Below, piece after piece: positions 28,361-38,084 of a stretch of 64,000 nucleotides of DNA. The notes beneath the pieces were generated by a model. That model did no database searches, had not been told where the DNA came from, and saw nothing but the letters and a program-made list of their open reading frames with translations. Position 1 is the stretch's first letter. Each line of letters starts with the position of its first letter. The translations under genes and the position numbers were made by a program. Source of the DNA: Acidimicrobiaceae bacterium (lineage in GTDB: Bacteria > Actinomycetota > Acidimicrobiia > Acidimicrobiales > RAAP-2); assembly GCA_003170315.1 (NCBI GenBank), contig PNAH01000025.1, positions 34,063 to 98,062 of the forward strand, in the 5' to 3' direction.

Positions 28361-28570
28361 GTGAACACCACCTGACGGTGGTGCCGAGTCTTACGGTCAC
28401 TTCGTGGCCACGTCTGGAGTCCGCGAGCGTCCGGCGCCACCAAATATCCGCTTCGACGTGGATTTGGGCATTAAATGGGCATTAACGGCAACATGTCCGC
28501 GAGGAAAACGGCACTTCTTGATGCGCACGAGTCAAGGGGAAATTGTCCGTGATCAGGAATTACGAAGCAC
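28361..28570. repeat. decayed element right-end module (homologous to 51136-51350)
   Basis: gtgaacaccacctgacggtggtg ... tttgggcattaaatgggcattaac ... caggaattacgaagcac, same order and near-identical spacing as at 51136-51347. Confidence 0.7.
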
Positions 28571-28592
28571 ACCTTCTGTACGTCTGATGTCG

Positions 28593-29291
28593 CTATCTCG
28601 ACTGAACGATTCCTTCGATTCCGTCAAGAATGAGATCAAGCCCAAACTCAAAGTCACCTATTTCTTCGGAGTCTGACTCCTTCAAATGCTCGAGCAGGTG
28701 TTCGCCTAAGAACGGGTAGCTCGCGTAATCGAACTGACGAATGAACGTACCGAGAAGTTCGCCGGATGAGTCGTCCGGGATCGTGTGACCGAGTTCCCAA
28801 AGAGTGAAACCGAGAATATGACTGTCGATCGCGTGATATCCGCGCGAGGCCGCGGAGGGCGAAAATCCAGCAGCGCGAAGTCGAGCCAGAATCGACTCGA
28901 TATAAAGCATCCGTGACGGAATGGCCCTGAGATTCGGCGATAGAACAAGTCCGCACGTCCACGGGTGCCGTAACAGGGCTTCGTGTGCCGAAATTGCGCT
29001 CGCGCGCAATGACGCCTTCCAGTTTTCCGAACATGGAGATAGATCGATCTCGCCCAAAACGAGGTCCACGATACCGTCCAGGATGTCCGCCTTCTCGTGA
29101 ACATGGCGATAGAGCGCCATCGCCTCGACATCAAGGTCGTGGCCAAGCTTCCGCATCGTTAAGGACCCGAGACCCTCCTTGTCCATGATTTCTACCGCGA
29201 CATGCAAGATTCGATCCCGACTAAGCGGAAGCCGCACCGGCTGGCTTGTCGAAGTATTCTGATTCACGCTTGACATGTTTACATTGTACAC
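28593..29291 (-). CDS. TetR/AcrR family regulator (TetR_C-type)
   Basis: LSRDRILHVAVEIMDKEGLGSLTMRKLGHDLDVEAMALYRHVHEKADILDGI. Confidence 0.92.
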   Translation of the reverse strand: MYNVNMSSVNQNTSTSQPVRLPLSRDRILHVAVEIMDKEGLGSLTMRKLGHDLDVEAMALYRHVHEKADILDGIVDLVLGEIDLSPCSENWKASLRASAISAHEALLRHPWTCGLVLSPNLRAIPSRMLYIESILARLRAAGFSPSAASRGYHAIDSHILGFTLWELGHTIPDDSSGELLGTFIRQFDYASYPFLGEHLLEHLKESDSEEIGDFEFGLDLILDGIEGIVQSR

Positions 29292-29323
29292 ATATACTGA
29301 CGTGAATAGTTTACAATGTAAAC
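29277..29323. promoter_or_regulatory. inverted repeat operator between divergent tetR-type gene and alcohol dehydrogenase gene
   Basis: GTTTACATTGTA ... TACAATGTAAAC, perfect 12-bp arms. Confidence 0.75.
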
Positions 29324-29342
29324 ATCTGAAGGGACCAAATCC

Positions 29343-30308
29343 ATGAAAGCCATCATTCGCACTCGCTATGGACCGCCGGAATCCCTGCGATTAGTCGAGA
29401 CCGAGGCGCCCTCGGTGGGCGACGATGAGATCTTGATCAAAGTCGTCGCAAGTTCTGTCAACCCTTATGACTGGCACGCCACTCGGGGTCAGCCCTACCT
29501 CATCCGCCTCGAGGATGGACTCCGAACTCCGAAGAACCCGGCGGTGGGAATCGACGTAGCGGGGATAGTGGCGGAAGTAGGCAAGGACGTGCGCGCGTTC
29601 AAACTCGGGGATGAGGTCTTCGGGAGGGGCATTGGGGCTTTGTCCGAGTTCGCTCTGTCGGATGAGAAGCATCTTGCTCGTAAGCCGAGTGAGTTGACGT
29701 TCCAATCGGCGGCATCGATTCCCTGCGCCGGAGTTGCCGCGCTGCGGGGACTCCGCGATAAGGGCCAGGTCCACGAAGGACATTCCGTTCTCATCAATGG
29801 TGCATCCGGTGGAGTAGGAACATTCGCCGTTCAGATCGCAAAGGCGTTCGGGGCGAGCGTGACAGGCGTGTGCAGCACTAAGAATCTGGAGTTCGTCCGT
29901 TCGATTGGAGCCGTCGATGTCGTGGACTACACGGTTACCGACTTCACTCGACTCGGAACTACATATGACGTAGTCCTCGACCTCGTCTGTAATCGATCAC
30001 TCCGAAATCTTCGGCGTGCTCTGAAGCCAGAAGGAGTACTGGTTATTGCGGGAGTCGGGACGGGAAAGTGGTTCGGTCCCGTGTTACGCATGTTGAGAGC
30101 AAAGGTCACGTCGCCCTTCGTGCGCCAACAGTTACGACCGCTCGTGGCACATGTCTCGACTACGGATTTGAATGATTTATGTTCCCTGTATCAACGGGGC
30201 CAACTCGTTCCGGTCATTGATAGGACCTTCTCCCTCAATAATGCACCTGACGCAATTAAGTATGTGGGGGCCGGACACACGCGGGGGAAAGTCGTAGTCG
30301 TCAACTGA
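29343..30308 (+). CDS. NAD(P)-dependent alcohol dehydrogenase / quinone oxidoreductase (MDR family)
   Basis: MKAIIRTRYGPPESLRLVETEAPSVGDDEILIKVVASSVNPYDWH...VLINGASGGVGTFAVQIAKAFG. Confidence 0.93.
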   Translation: MKAIIRTRYGPPESLRLVETEAPSVGDDEILIKVVASSVNPYDWHATRGQPYLIRLEDGLRTPKNPAVGIDVAGIVAEVGKDVRAFKLGDEVFGRGIGALSEFALSDEKHLARKPSELTFQSAASIPCAGVAALRGLRDKGQVHEGHSVLINGASGGVGTFAVQIAKAFGASVTGVCSTKNLEFVRSIGAVDVVDYTVTDFTRLGTTYDVVLDLVCNRSLRNLRRALKPEGVLVIAGVGTGKWFGPVLRMLRAKVTSPFVRQQLRPLVAHVSTTDLNDLCSLYQRGQLVPVIDRTFSLNNAPDAIKYVGAGHTRGKVVVVN

Positions 30309-30334
30309 GGCGTTCAACGACACAACACCTCTCT

Positions 30335-30356
30335 ATTGGGCACACTTCGGGCATTA
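30335..30356. repeat. 11-bp-phased GGGCA(T) pair just left of att B
   Basis: ttgggcacacttcgggcattat. Confidence 0.55.
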
Positions 30357-30438
30357 TTGGCGCTGGCGTTGCATCGATTTCGCACTCTTGAGGCGATCAG
30401 AAGAGCGGTAGAAATACATCTTTATTGGGAATAACGTC

Positions 30439-30485
30439 GCACCCCCAACGGGATTCGAACCCGTGCCGCCACCTTGAAAGGTTGG
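30439..30485 (-). repeat. tRNA-Glu 3' fragment (att site B)
   Basis: gcacccccaacgggattcgaacccgtgccgccaccttgaaaggttgg, 1 mismatch to 51344-51390. Confidence 0.93.
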
Positions 30486-30562
30486 ACGATGTTGACCGAG
30501 GGCGGTCGCGAAAGTACTGATCAACGATTCTTTCCACGTGACGAATCTGCGCAATTTTTCGT

Positions 30563-30586
30563 TTTGGGCATCCTACGGGCATTAAC
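30563..30586. repeat. 11-bp-phased GGGCAT pair next to att B
   Basis: tttgggcatcctacgggcattaac. Confidence 0.65.
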
Positions 30587-30668
30587 GCATTTCACCAAGT
30601 CTCTCAATCTGAACGAGAGACAAGTGTGTCCGTTCGCAGCGACGAACGGTAGCGACGATCAGTGGGAA

Positions 30669-31379
30669 CTATCGAAGAATAAGGCCGCCATCCAGACAGA
30701 GGACTTGTCCGGTCATGGCGGCCCCTTCGTCTGAGGCTAAGTAGGCAACAGCGGCGGCAGTGTCGTCAGGAGTGAGGCGTCGGTTGAGGGCCTGCAGACC
30801 TACGACCGTGTCAAAGTCGGCCTCAGTATTCGCAGTCCGAGAGCCTGGTGTATCAGTGAGGCCCGGCGCCACTGCGGACACGGAGATCCCACTATCACCA
30901 AGTGACACAGCGAGGGTGCGCATGACGCCGATCAAAGCGCCCTTGCTTGCCACGTACGGAAGCATCGCTGGTCCAGGCGGGGACCAGATCGTGTCCGAAA
31001 CCACGAAGATGATTCTGCCGAATCCTCGTTCGGCCATTCCCGGCGCGAATGCCTGCGCAAGCCAGAGCACTGACTCGACATTGACCGCTTGGACATGACG
31101 CCAGAGCGTTGAATCAATATGGATGAGATCGGCCAAGTCGAACGCTGCCGCACTGTGCACCAACACATCGCACCGCCCGAATTTAGCCATCACTTGCGCA
31201 GCTGCCTCCCGAGTGGATTCTTCAGACGACAGATCACATTCGATGCCTCCACTGCGGTCGATCACATCGGTTCGATGGCCGGTTGATCGCAGGCGGCTCA
31301 CAATCGCGCCGCCGATGCCGCCACTTCCGCCGGTCACGACTGCCACGCGGGCGTCCGAGCTCTCGTGAGCCGAGTTCAT
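30669..31379 (-). CDS. SDR family oxidoreductase
   Basis: VAVVTGGSGGIGGAIVSRLRSTGHRT...LPYVASKGALIGVMRTLAV. Confidence 0.9.
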   Translation of the reverse strand: MNSAHESSDARVAVVTGGSGGIGGAIVSRLRSTGHRTDVIDRSGGIECDLSSEESTREAAAQVMAKFGRCDVLVHSAAAFDLADLIHIDSTLWRHVQAVNVESVLWLAQAFAPGMAERGFGRIIFVVSDTIWSPPGPAMLPYVASKGALIGVMRTLAVSLGDSGISVSAVAPGLTDTPGSRTANTEADFDTVVGLQALNRRLTPDDTAAAVAYLASDEGAAMTGQVLCLDGGLILR

Positions 31380-32329
31380 GAACTTGGCCCGATGGGGAAG
31401 TGACGATCTATCTCCGCACGGGTCGCCTCGTCGAGTCGGATTGAACCCGATCCGATATTTTCAAAGAGGTGTTGTCGGGTGCGAGTGCCGGGTATTAGCA
31501 AGATGTTGGGCGCGAGGTCGAGAAGCCACGCGAGCGCGATTTGCGCGGGAGTGGCAGCCAATCGCGTGGCGATGTCGATGAGTGCTGGGCTCGTAAGAAT
31601 TTCGTTTTGAACGCCACGGGGCCAGCCCAAGGGGCAGAACGGTACGAACGCGATTCCCCACGATTCGCAATCGTGCAAGATGTCCAGCGAACGTTGATCG
31701 GCAAGGTTGAACAGATTCTGGACACACGCGATCTGCGTTTGAGCGAGAGCGCGGTGCAGGTGTTCTCGAGCAATGTTGCTTAGTCCGATTCCGCCGATCA
31801 ATCCTTCGTCATGGGCCTGGACGAGTGAAGCGAGTTGCGCGTCAAAGCGGTCTCCCGGTTTCGAACCGTCCATAATGCGTAAGTTCACTGCGGCCAGTTG
31901 ATTCACGCCGAGCGACTCCAGGTTTTCCTCAATGCCCGCGCGCAACTGATCTGGATCGTCGTAGGCCAGGACTGCACCCACTTCGTCCCGACGCGCCGCC
32001 ACTTTGCTGACGATTGCTAGGTCGTTCGGATATGGAAAGAGCGCCTCGCGGATGACCTCGTTGACGGTGTCGGGTCCGTAGAACTGCGCCGTGTCGATGT
32101 GGTTGATGCCGCTTTTGATTGCGGCGCGCAGCACCTGCAGCGCTTCGTCGCGGTCGCGAGGTGGCCCGAAGACGTTGTCGCCGGCGAGTTGCATTGCGCC
32201 GTATCCGATTCGATTGACCCGAAAGTGTCCGATTGCGAAGGTGCCGGACGACTCGACCGTTGGCGACGCGTTCACTCGATCCGCACTTTCGCTGCCACGG
32301 CGCGTAACGTCGTTATTCTCCGAGGTCAC
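31376..32329 (-). CDS. aldo/keto reductase
   Basis: VNRIGYGAMQLAGDNVFGPPRDRDEALQVLRAAIKSGINHIDTAQFYGPDTVNEVIREAL. Confidence 0.92.
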   Translation of the reverse strand: MTSENNDVTRRGSESADRVNASPTVESSGTFAIGHFRVNRIGYGAMQLAGDNVFGPPRDRDEALQVLRAAIKSGINHIDTAQFYGPDTVNEVIREALFPYPNDLAIVSKVAARRDEVGAVLAYDDPDQLRAGIEENLESLGVNQLAAVNLRIMDGSKPGDRFDAQLASLVQAHDEGLIGGIGLSNIAREHLHRALAQTQIACVQNLFNLADQRSLDILHDCESWGIAFVPFCPLGWPRGVQNEILTSPALIDIATRLAATPAQIALAWLLDLAPNILLIPGTRTRQHLFENIGSGSIRLDEATRAEIDRHFPIGPSS

Positions 32330-32331
32330 GA

Positions 32332-33027
32332 TCAGGCTCCATACGCGGGGAGAATTGCGCCGCTCACCGGCGCCGCCGCGTCGCTCGCCAAGAAAGCCAC
32401 GACTTCGGCGATCGCTTCGGGAGCGACGGCGTGTAACAATGCCTCTTTCGGGAGCAGCGCTTGATTTCTTGCGGTCGCGATCAGTTGAGGTGCGACGGCG
32501 TTCACGCGAATGCCAAGGGGACGCAACTCGAGGTCGAGGACGCGCGTCAAGTGGACCAAGCCGGCCTTGCTGACTGCATACGCGGCCAGGCCAGCCGTCG
32601 GTTCGAGACCGGGGCGCGACGCGATGTGCACGATGGCCCCGGAACCCTTTGTCTGCATGTAGGGCGCCACCGCCTGACTCAGCCACAACGCAGGTGCGAG
32701 GTTGACATCGATCATGAGGCGAAATTGATCGGGCGTCGTCGTCATCGCGTCGGCGATCTCGAATGCTCCGAGGGTGTTGACCAAGACGTCGGGAACACCG
32801 ACGTTCTGGACGATGTGTTCGATCATGGGCGCTACGGCAACTGGGTCCGTGGCGTCCGCCAACTCGCGGACGATGCCCTTGGGGAGTAATTCCAATCCGG
32901 AAGTACTGCGATCGACCGCGACGACAGTCATCCCTTGACTGGCAAGTTTGACGGCCGTTGCTCGACCGAGCTCTCCGCCCCCGACCACGACGGCGACGCG
33001 GTCCACTGGAGGAAGGCTATTTGGCAT
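32332..33027 (-). CDS. SDR family oxidoreductase
   Basis: VAVVVGGGELGRATAVKLASQGMTVVAVDRS...YAVSKAGLVHLTRVLDLEL. Confidence 0.9.
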   Translation of the reverse strand: MPNSLPPVDRVAVVVGGGELGRATAVKLASQGMTVVAVDRSTSGLELLPKGIVRELADATDPVAVAPMIEHIVQNVGVPDVLVNTLGAFEIADAMTTTPDQFRLMIDVNLAPALWLSQAVAPYMQTKGSGAIVHIASRPGLEPTAGLAAYAVSKAGLVHLTRVLDLELRPLGIRVNAVAPQLIATARNQALLPKEALLHAVAPEAIAEVVAFLASDAAAPVSGAILPAYGA

Positions 33028-33046
33028 ATTCCGTACCTGACTTTCT

Positions 33047-33646
33047 ATGTCTGTTGAGAAAATGGTTTTGAAATGCCGCCGTCACGGTGGCCTCCCGGTG
33101 CAACCACGTTGCTTGGCGAAGCAAGTTAAAATAGTGGGAGTGCCCGCCATCGAACCGCTCACTCCAGACGAAGATGCGCTCTGGCGTGCTCAGATGCGAA
33201 TACTCAAAATACTGCCACGACTCCTCGACAGTGACCTCGTCCGAGGCGTGGGACTGACGGCGAGCGAGTACACAACGATCATGCATCTCTCGGAAGCCCC
33301 GAATCGTCAGTTGAGAATGGCGGACCTCGCCAGCGCGACTGACCTGTCGGCGAGCCGGACCACTCGCTTGGTGGCCGAGCTCGAATCGCGTGGACTCGTG
33401 ACGAAGACCACCAGTTCTTCCGACGCACGAGGCAACGTCGCGAAACTCACTCCTCGGGGGATGGCCAAGATGAGGTCCGCGTGGCCCGTGCACCTCGCGA
33501 GCGTTCGGTGCCACTTCTTCGATCACATCGATACGAGTGACGTCGTGAGCGCCGCGAAGGCTCTTTCTGATGTGGCGGCTCGCCTTGAAGAAGCGTCCAT
33601 CGAATCGCGAGTGCGACGTTTGGTCCTTCATCTCCCAACGGTGTGA
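33047..33646 (+). CDS. MarR family regulator (true start probably near 33134)
   Basis: GLTASEYTTIMHLSEAPNRQLRMADLASATDLSASRTTRLVAELESRGLVTKTTSSSDARGNVAKLTPRG. Confidence 0.88.
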   Translation: MSVEKMVLKCRRHGGLPVQPRCLAKQVKIVGVPAIEPLTPDEDALWRAQMRILKILPRLLDSDLVRGVGLTASEYTTIMHLSEAPNRQLRMADLASATDLSASRTTRLVAELESRGLVTKTTSSSDARGNVAKLTPRGMAKMRSAWPVHLASVRCHFFDHIDTSDVVSAAKALSDVAARLEEASIESRVRRLVLHLPTV

Positions 33647-33902
33647 AACCATCGGTAGTACTCGGAGCGACAATCGTCGCTCGTGCTCGAATTCGTGCGA
33701 CTTCGGTTGCGTCTCTTCAGCAGTGGCCACAGCCCAACAATAATTGCTTGCCCACGCAAGCAAAGTCAGGTATGGTCCTAAGTGTTGGCGCGACCGTGGG
33801 GGTGTCTCACCTTCAGAAAGGAGCGGCGTGGGTCCAGTGTGCGCGTTGCTCGAACCGTTGCCGACGGTGACGTCCATGGTGGTTCTCTGGGGGAGCGATT
33901 GT

Positions 33903-34526
33903 TCAGATGCCCGCGTGGAGGCGCGAGGTCAGGACAAGATCGACAACTTGGGGAACCGTGTCGACACGTGCCCAGTCGCGCTGGAGCTCGCACGCCAACG
34001 TCACCCAACTAATTGGCTGTGCCCCCGCTTGGACAATTCGTTCGAGGCCGGCGCGGTGTGCCTCGAGAGATGTTCCTCCCACGGCGTCGACGACGGGGAA
34101 GACCTCGTAACCCTCTCGCATGGCGTCAAGCGATGGATAGGCGAGGCAGACCTCGGTCCACAAGGCGGTCATGATCAACTTGTTGCGCCCGGTCGCCTCT
34201 ATCGCCTCGCGAAACTCGACGTCCTCCCACGCGTTGATTTGTGTTCGATCGAGCTCAACGGAGTCCGAAAGGACGTCTCTAAGTTCCGGGAGAGTCGGCG
34301 GCTGTCCGTTCGCGACAACGTTTACGGTCGACAGCACGATGGGGAGTCCGTACGTCTTGGCAAGACGTGCAACCGTGACGATGTTGCGGGTCAACAGCTT
34401 CGTGTCCATCGAGGTGACTGTCGCCAATTGAGCCGGCTGGTAGTCGATGATGACTAAGGCACTGTTGGCCGGAGTCAAAAGTGCGTCGGTAAGCGGGTCT
34501 CGAATCGGTTCGCTCGTCATTGACAT
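33903..34526 (-). CDS. isochorismatase-family hydrolase
   Basis: LTPANSALVIIDYQPAQLATV...KLIMTALWTEVCLAYPSLDAMREGYEVFPVVDAVGGTS. Confidence 0.9.
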   Translation of the reverse strand: MSMTSEPIRDPLTDALLTPANSALVIIDYQPAQLATVTSMDTKLLTRNIVTVARLAKTYGLPIVLSTVNVVANGQPPTLPELRDVLSDSVELDRTQINAWEDVEFREAIEATGRNKLIMTALWTEVCLAYPSLDAMREGYEVFPVVDAVGGTSLEAHRAGLERIVQAGAQPISWVTLACELQRDWARVDTVPQVVDLVLTSRLHAGI

Positions 34527-34663
34527 CTCTCTTTCTGGTCAAATGTCCTTCCATTGTGCGAGGGAACGGACGTGGCAGGCATCTAGGAAACCCATAGTTC
34601 CGATCACGTGTGACTCGGTTCGAACCGCGGACGTAGGGTCGTCATCGCCGTTGACCATCTGCA

Positions 34664-37435
34664 GTGGAGGGCGCTGAGATGCTGATCGGTCGACGTAACG
34701 AAAGCGACGCACTGGAGCGGGTGCTTACTCAAGCGCAACGAGGCCAAGGCGAGGCGGTAATCGTTCTCGGCGAGGCGGGTATTGGTAAGACAGCACTGAT
34801 TGATCGCGTCGTCGCGTCCGATGGGGACTTTCAACTCCTTCGTAGTACCGGCAACGAAGTGGAGATGGAGTTGCCCTTCGCCTCGTTGCAGCGACTCTGC
34901 AGTTCCGTACTCGACAGGCTGCCAGGTCTTCCCGAACCACAGAGTCGCGCGTTGACGATCGCCTTCGGCCTCGCTCCTGGTGAGCCACCAGACCGACTGA
35001 TCGTGGGCGTCGCTTTGGAGAATTTGCTCAGCCAGTTGGCGGCAGAGCGGCCAGTCGTCTGCGTCCTCGACGACGCCCAATGGATCGACCAAGCATCGGC
35101 CCAGGCAATAACGTTTGCCGCTCGCCGCGCGTCCGGCATGTCAGTGTCCTTCCTCTTTGGAGCGCGGTTTCTTACGAAGGAGTTGCACGGAATGCCCACA
35201 ATGCTCCTGGAAGGACTGCGCGATGATGCAGCGCGCGAACTGGTTAACTTGGCGCTCATGCATCGGATGGATGAACAGGTCCTCGAGCGTTTGGTTGTTG
35301 AGGCTCACGGCAACCCGCTTGCACTGCTTGAACTGCCGCGCAGTCTCTCGCCCGCTCAGATCGGCGGCGGATTTGGCTTGCCGATGTCGGTCCCCCTCCG
35401 TGGACGAATCGAGGAGAGCTTTCGGCGTCGCCTTCGTCGACTCCCGCCGCTATCGCGACAACTATTGCTGGTCGCGGCAGCCGAACCCACGGGCGAATCA
35501 ACGCTTATTTGGCGAGCAGCTGAACTCTTGGGGATACCAGACTCGGCCGCGGATCCGCCAAAAGCTGAACGGTTGCTTGATCTCAGTGCGGGGATCGTGT
35601 TTCGTCATCCGCTGGTCCGATCAGCGGTCTACAGCGCGGCGTCTTCACTGGATCGGCGACAGGTGCATCGCGCGCTGGCCGACGCCACCGATCCCATTGT
35701 CGATCCTGATCGACGGGCATGGCACCGAGCTCAGTCGACGAGCCGCCCCGATGAGGACATCGCTCAAGAGTTGGAGGTCTCCGCAGAACGGGCCCAATCC
35801 CGTGGCGGCTTCGCTGCGGCCGCGGCGTTCATGGAACGCTCCACCGAATTGACCCCGAATATGGAGCTCAAAGCGGAACGAGCATTGCGAGCCGCCGATG
35901 CCAAGCGCGTCGCCGGTGACTTAGATGCCGCCCTCGGGCTCGCGAACATTGCTCAGCGCGGACCGCTGGACTCATACCAGCGCGCGCGACTCGACGTTCT
36001 ACGAGCGCAGATCTTATTTGGTTCGCACCGCGGCAACGAGGCGCCGCCGCTCTTGTTGCAAGCGGCGTATCGCCTCGAGCCGCTTGACCCAAAGGGCGCA
36101 CGAGAGACATACCTGACCGCGCTGACCGCTGCACTCTTTGCGGGTCGATTCTCCAGCGGGGCGAGCGCCCATGACGTTGCGCGCGCTGCCCACACTTCTC
36201 CGAGACCCGCAGGTCCAGCGAGGGCTTCCGATCTTCTGCTCGACGGATTGGCGCTTCTCATTATCGAGGGGCCCGTCACTGGCACGCCAGCCATGCGACG
36301 GGCACTGGAAGCGTTTCGAAGCGACGAGGTGAGCAACGAAGAGCAACTGCGCTGGTCGTGGTTGGCCGGGCGGGCTGCGGGGCACATCTGGGATTACGAA
36401 AACTGGGATTTTCTCACCGCCCGTCAGGTTGAATTGGCCCGGGATGTGGGAGCGCTCAGCGTGTTGCCTTTGACGCTGAGTACCCGAGCGGGCTTGAAAC
36501 TCTTCGCCGGGGAGATCGACGCAGCGAAGTCGCTCATGGAGCAGGTTCAATCATTCGCTGACGTAATAGACACGCAAACGGTGCCGTACGCAGGATTGAC
36601 GGTAGCCGCCTTTCGCGGCGATGAGCCCAAGGTCCAGTCTCTCCTTAGCGAAACTCACCAGGACTTGATCGAGCGAGGTGAGGGCGTGGGAGTGTCGCTT
36701 TCGCAATGGGCGACCGCGGTGCTCTACAACGGTCTCGGCCAGTACGACCGAGCATTCGTGTCTGCAGCACAAGCGGTCGAAAAGCCGAATGAGTTCTGGT
36801 TCCTTCCGTGGGCGACCGTGGAACTCATTGAAGCAGCGAGCCGCACCGGCAACGGCATCCAAGCGGCATCCGCGCTGACTCGTTTGGCCGAGGGAACAAC
36901 GGCGAGCGGCACCGACTGGGCAGGTTCGATCGAGGCACGGTGTCGTGCGCTCCTCACCGACGGGCACGCTGCTGAGACGCTCTATCGGGAGGCGATCGAT
37001 CGAGTGACGGACACGCCAATTCGCTGGGACCTCGCCCGAGCCCGGCTCGTCTACGGTGAATGGCTCCGACGCAATCGTCGCACCAAGGAAGCGCGAGAGC
37101 AGTTGCGTGAGGCCGAAGAGTTGTTCAGCGATTTCGGCGCTCGAGGCTTCGCCGACCGGGCTCGAGTTGAACGGCTTGCCACAGGAGAGCATGCTCGGAA
37201 GCGCTCACCGGCGACGAGATTCGATCTCACTCCCCAGGAGTCGCAGATTTCTCGAATGGTGGCTCAGGGTTCGACGAACAGAGAGATAGCGTCGAAACTT
37301 TTCATCAGTGCCAGCACTGTCGAGTATCACCTTCACAAAGTCTTCCGCAAGCTCGGTGTGCGTTCGCGGTCACAGTTGGCTCAACGCGTCCTCCAATCGG
37401 CCGCACTCTTCACACCGCCCGAGGGTGAGTTCTGA
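34664..37435 (+). CDS. LuxR family large ATP-binding regulator (LAL/AAA-LuxR)
   Basis: IGRRNESDALERVLTQAQRGQGEAVIVLGEAGIGKTALIDRV; C-terminal LTPQESQISRMVAQGSTNREIASKLFISASTVEYHLHKVFRKLGV. Confidence 0.95.
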   Translation: MEGAEMLIGRRNESDALERVLTQAQRGQGEAVIVLGEAGIGKTALIDRVVASDGDFQLLRSTGNEVEMELPFASLQRLCSSVLDRLPGLPEPQSRALTIAFGLAPGEPPDRLIVGVALENLLSQLAAERPVVCVLDDAQWIDQASAQAITFAARRASGMSVSFLFGARFLTKELHGMPTMLLEGLRDDAARELVNLALMHRMDEQVLERLVVEAHGNPLALLELPRSLSPAQIGGGFGLPMSVPLRGRIEESFRRRLRRLPPLSRQLLLVAAAEPTGESTLIWRAAELLGIPDSAADPPKAERLLDLSAGIVFRHPLVRSAVYSAASSLDRRQVHRALADATDPIVDPDRRAWHRAQSTSRPDEDIAQELEVSAERAQSRGGFAAAAAFMERSTELTPNMELKAERALRAADAKRVAGDLDAALGLANIAQRGPLDSYQRARLDVLRAQILFGSHRGNEAPPLLLQAAYRLEPLDPKGARETYLTALTAALFAGRFSSGASAHDVARAAHTSPRPAGPARASDLLLDGLALLIIEGPVTGTPAMRRALEAFRSDEVSNEEQLRWSWLAGRAAGHIWDYENWDFLTARQVELARDVGALSVLPLTLSTRAGLKLFAGEIDAAKSLMEQVQSFADVIDTQTVPYAGLTVAAFRGDEPKVQSLLSETHQDLIERGEGVGVSLSQWATAVLYNGLGQYDRAFVSAAQAVEKPNEFWFLPWATVELIEAASRTGNGIQAASALTRLAEGTTASGTDWAGSIEARCRALLTDGHAAETLYREAIDRVTDTPIRWDLARARLVYGEWLRRNRRTKEAREQLREAEELFSDFGARGFADRARVERLATGEHARKRSPATRFDLTPQESQISRMVAQGSTNREIASKLFISASTVEYHLHKVFRKLGVRSRSQLAQRVLQSAALFTPPEGEF

Positions 37436-37636
37436 CCGTATCGCGCTGGGGTCAATTCACATCGGGTGAGTCGTCGTTTGTTACTACACAGCCTCAATGT
37501 CGACCAGCAAACCGTCGGGTCAGACTACGGGTTTCCTAGATGCCAGTGAAGTCAACGTTGACCGACAATGACACCGCGCGGCTCGGTGTGGTTGGGCGTC
37601 GACGTTCGCGCGAATTCGAAGGAGAGGAGGCCGTAG

Positions 37637-38083
37637 ATGGCGCCACGTAACGAGGAGATCGTCCGACGGGCCTACCAGACCGCGGAAGAGAAGGACATCG
37701 CCGGCTTCGTTGGTTGTTTCACCGACGACGGAACGTTCACTGACGAGTCCATCGAGGTCACGTACGTCGGTACCAACGAGTTGGGCAAGACGGTCGAAAT
37801 CTACGGCGCAGCGTTTCCTGACATGCACCGTGAGCTCTTCCAGATGTACTCGTCTGGGGACATCGTCGTGGTGCAACTCGCCCTCCAGGGCACTCACCTC
37901 GGGCCACTCGAACTGCCCAAGGGAGTAGTTCCACCGACGGGCAAGCGAATGAATGCGCCCTGCTGCGACGTTTTCGAGTTGACGAACGGAAAGATCAAGC
38001 GCTTCGACTGCTATCCATCCGGGACGGTGGTACTCACCCAACTTGGCGTACTCGCAAACCTGGACGCAGTTCTCCAGCACTGA
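37637..38083 (+). CDS. SnoaL-like ester cyclase
   Basis: NEEIVRRAYQTAEEKDIAGFVGCFTDDGTFTDESI...FPDMHRELFQMYSSGDIVVVQLALQGTH. Confidence 0.85.
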   Translation: MAPRNEEIVRRAYQTAEEKDIAGFVGCFTDDGTFTDESIEVTYVGTNELGKTVEIYGAAFPDMHRELFQMYSSGDIVVVQLALQGTHLGPLELPKGVVPPTGKRMNAPCCDVFELTNGKIKRFDCYPSGTVVLTQLGVLANLDAVLQH

Positions 38084-38084
38084 G

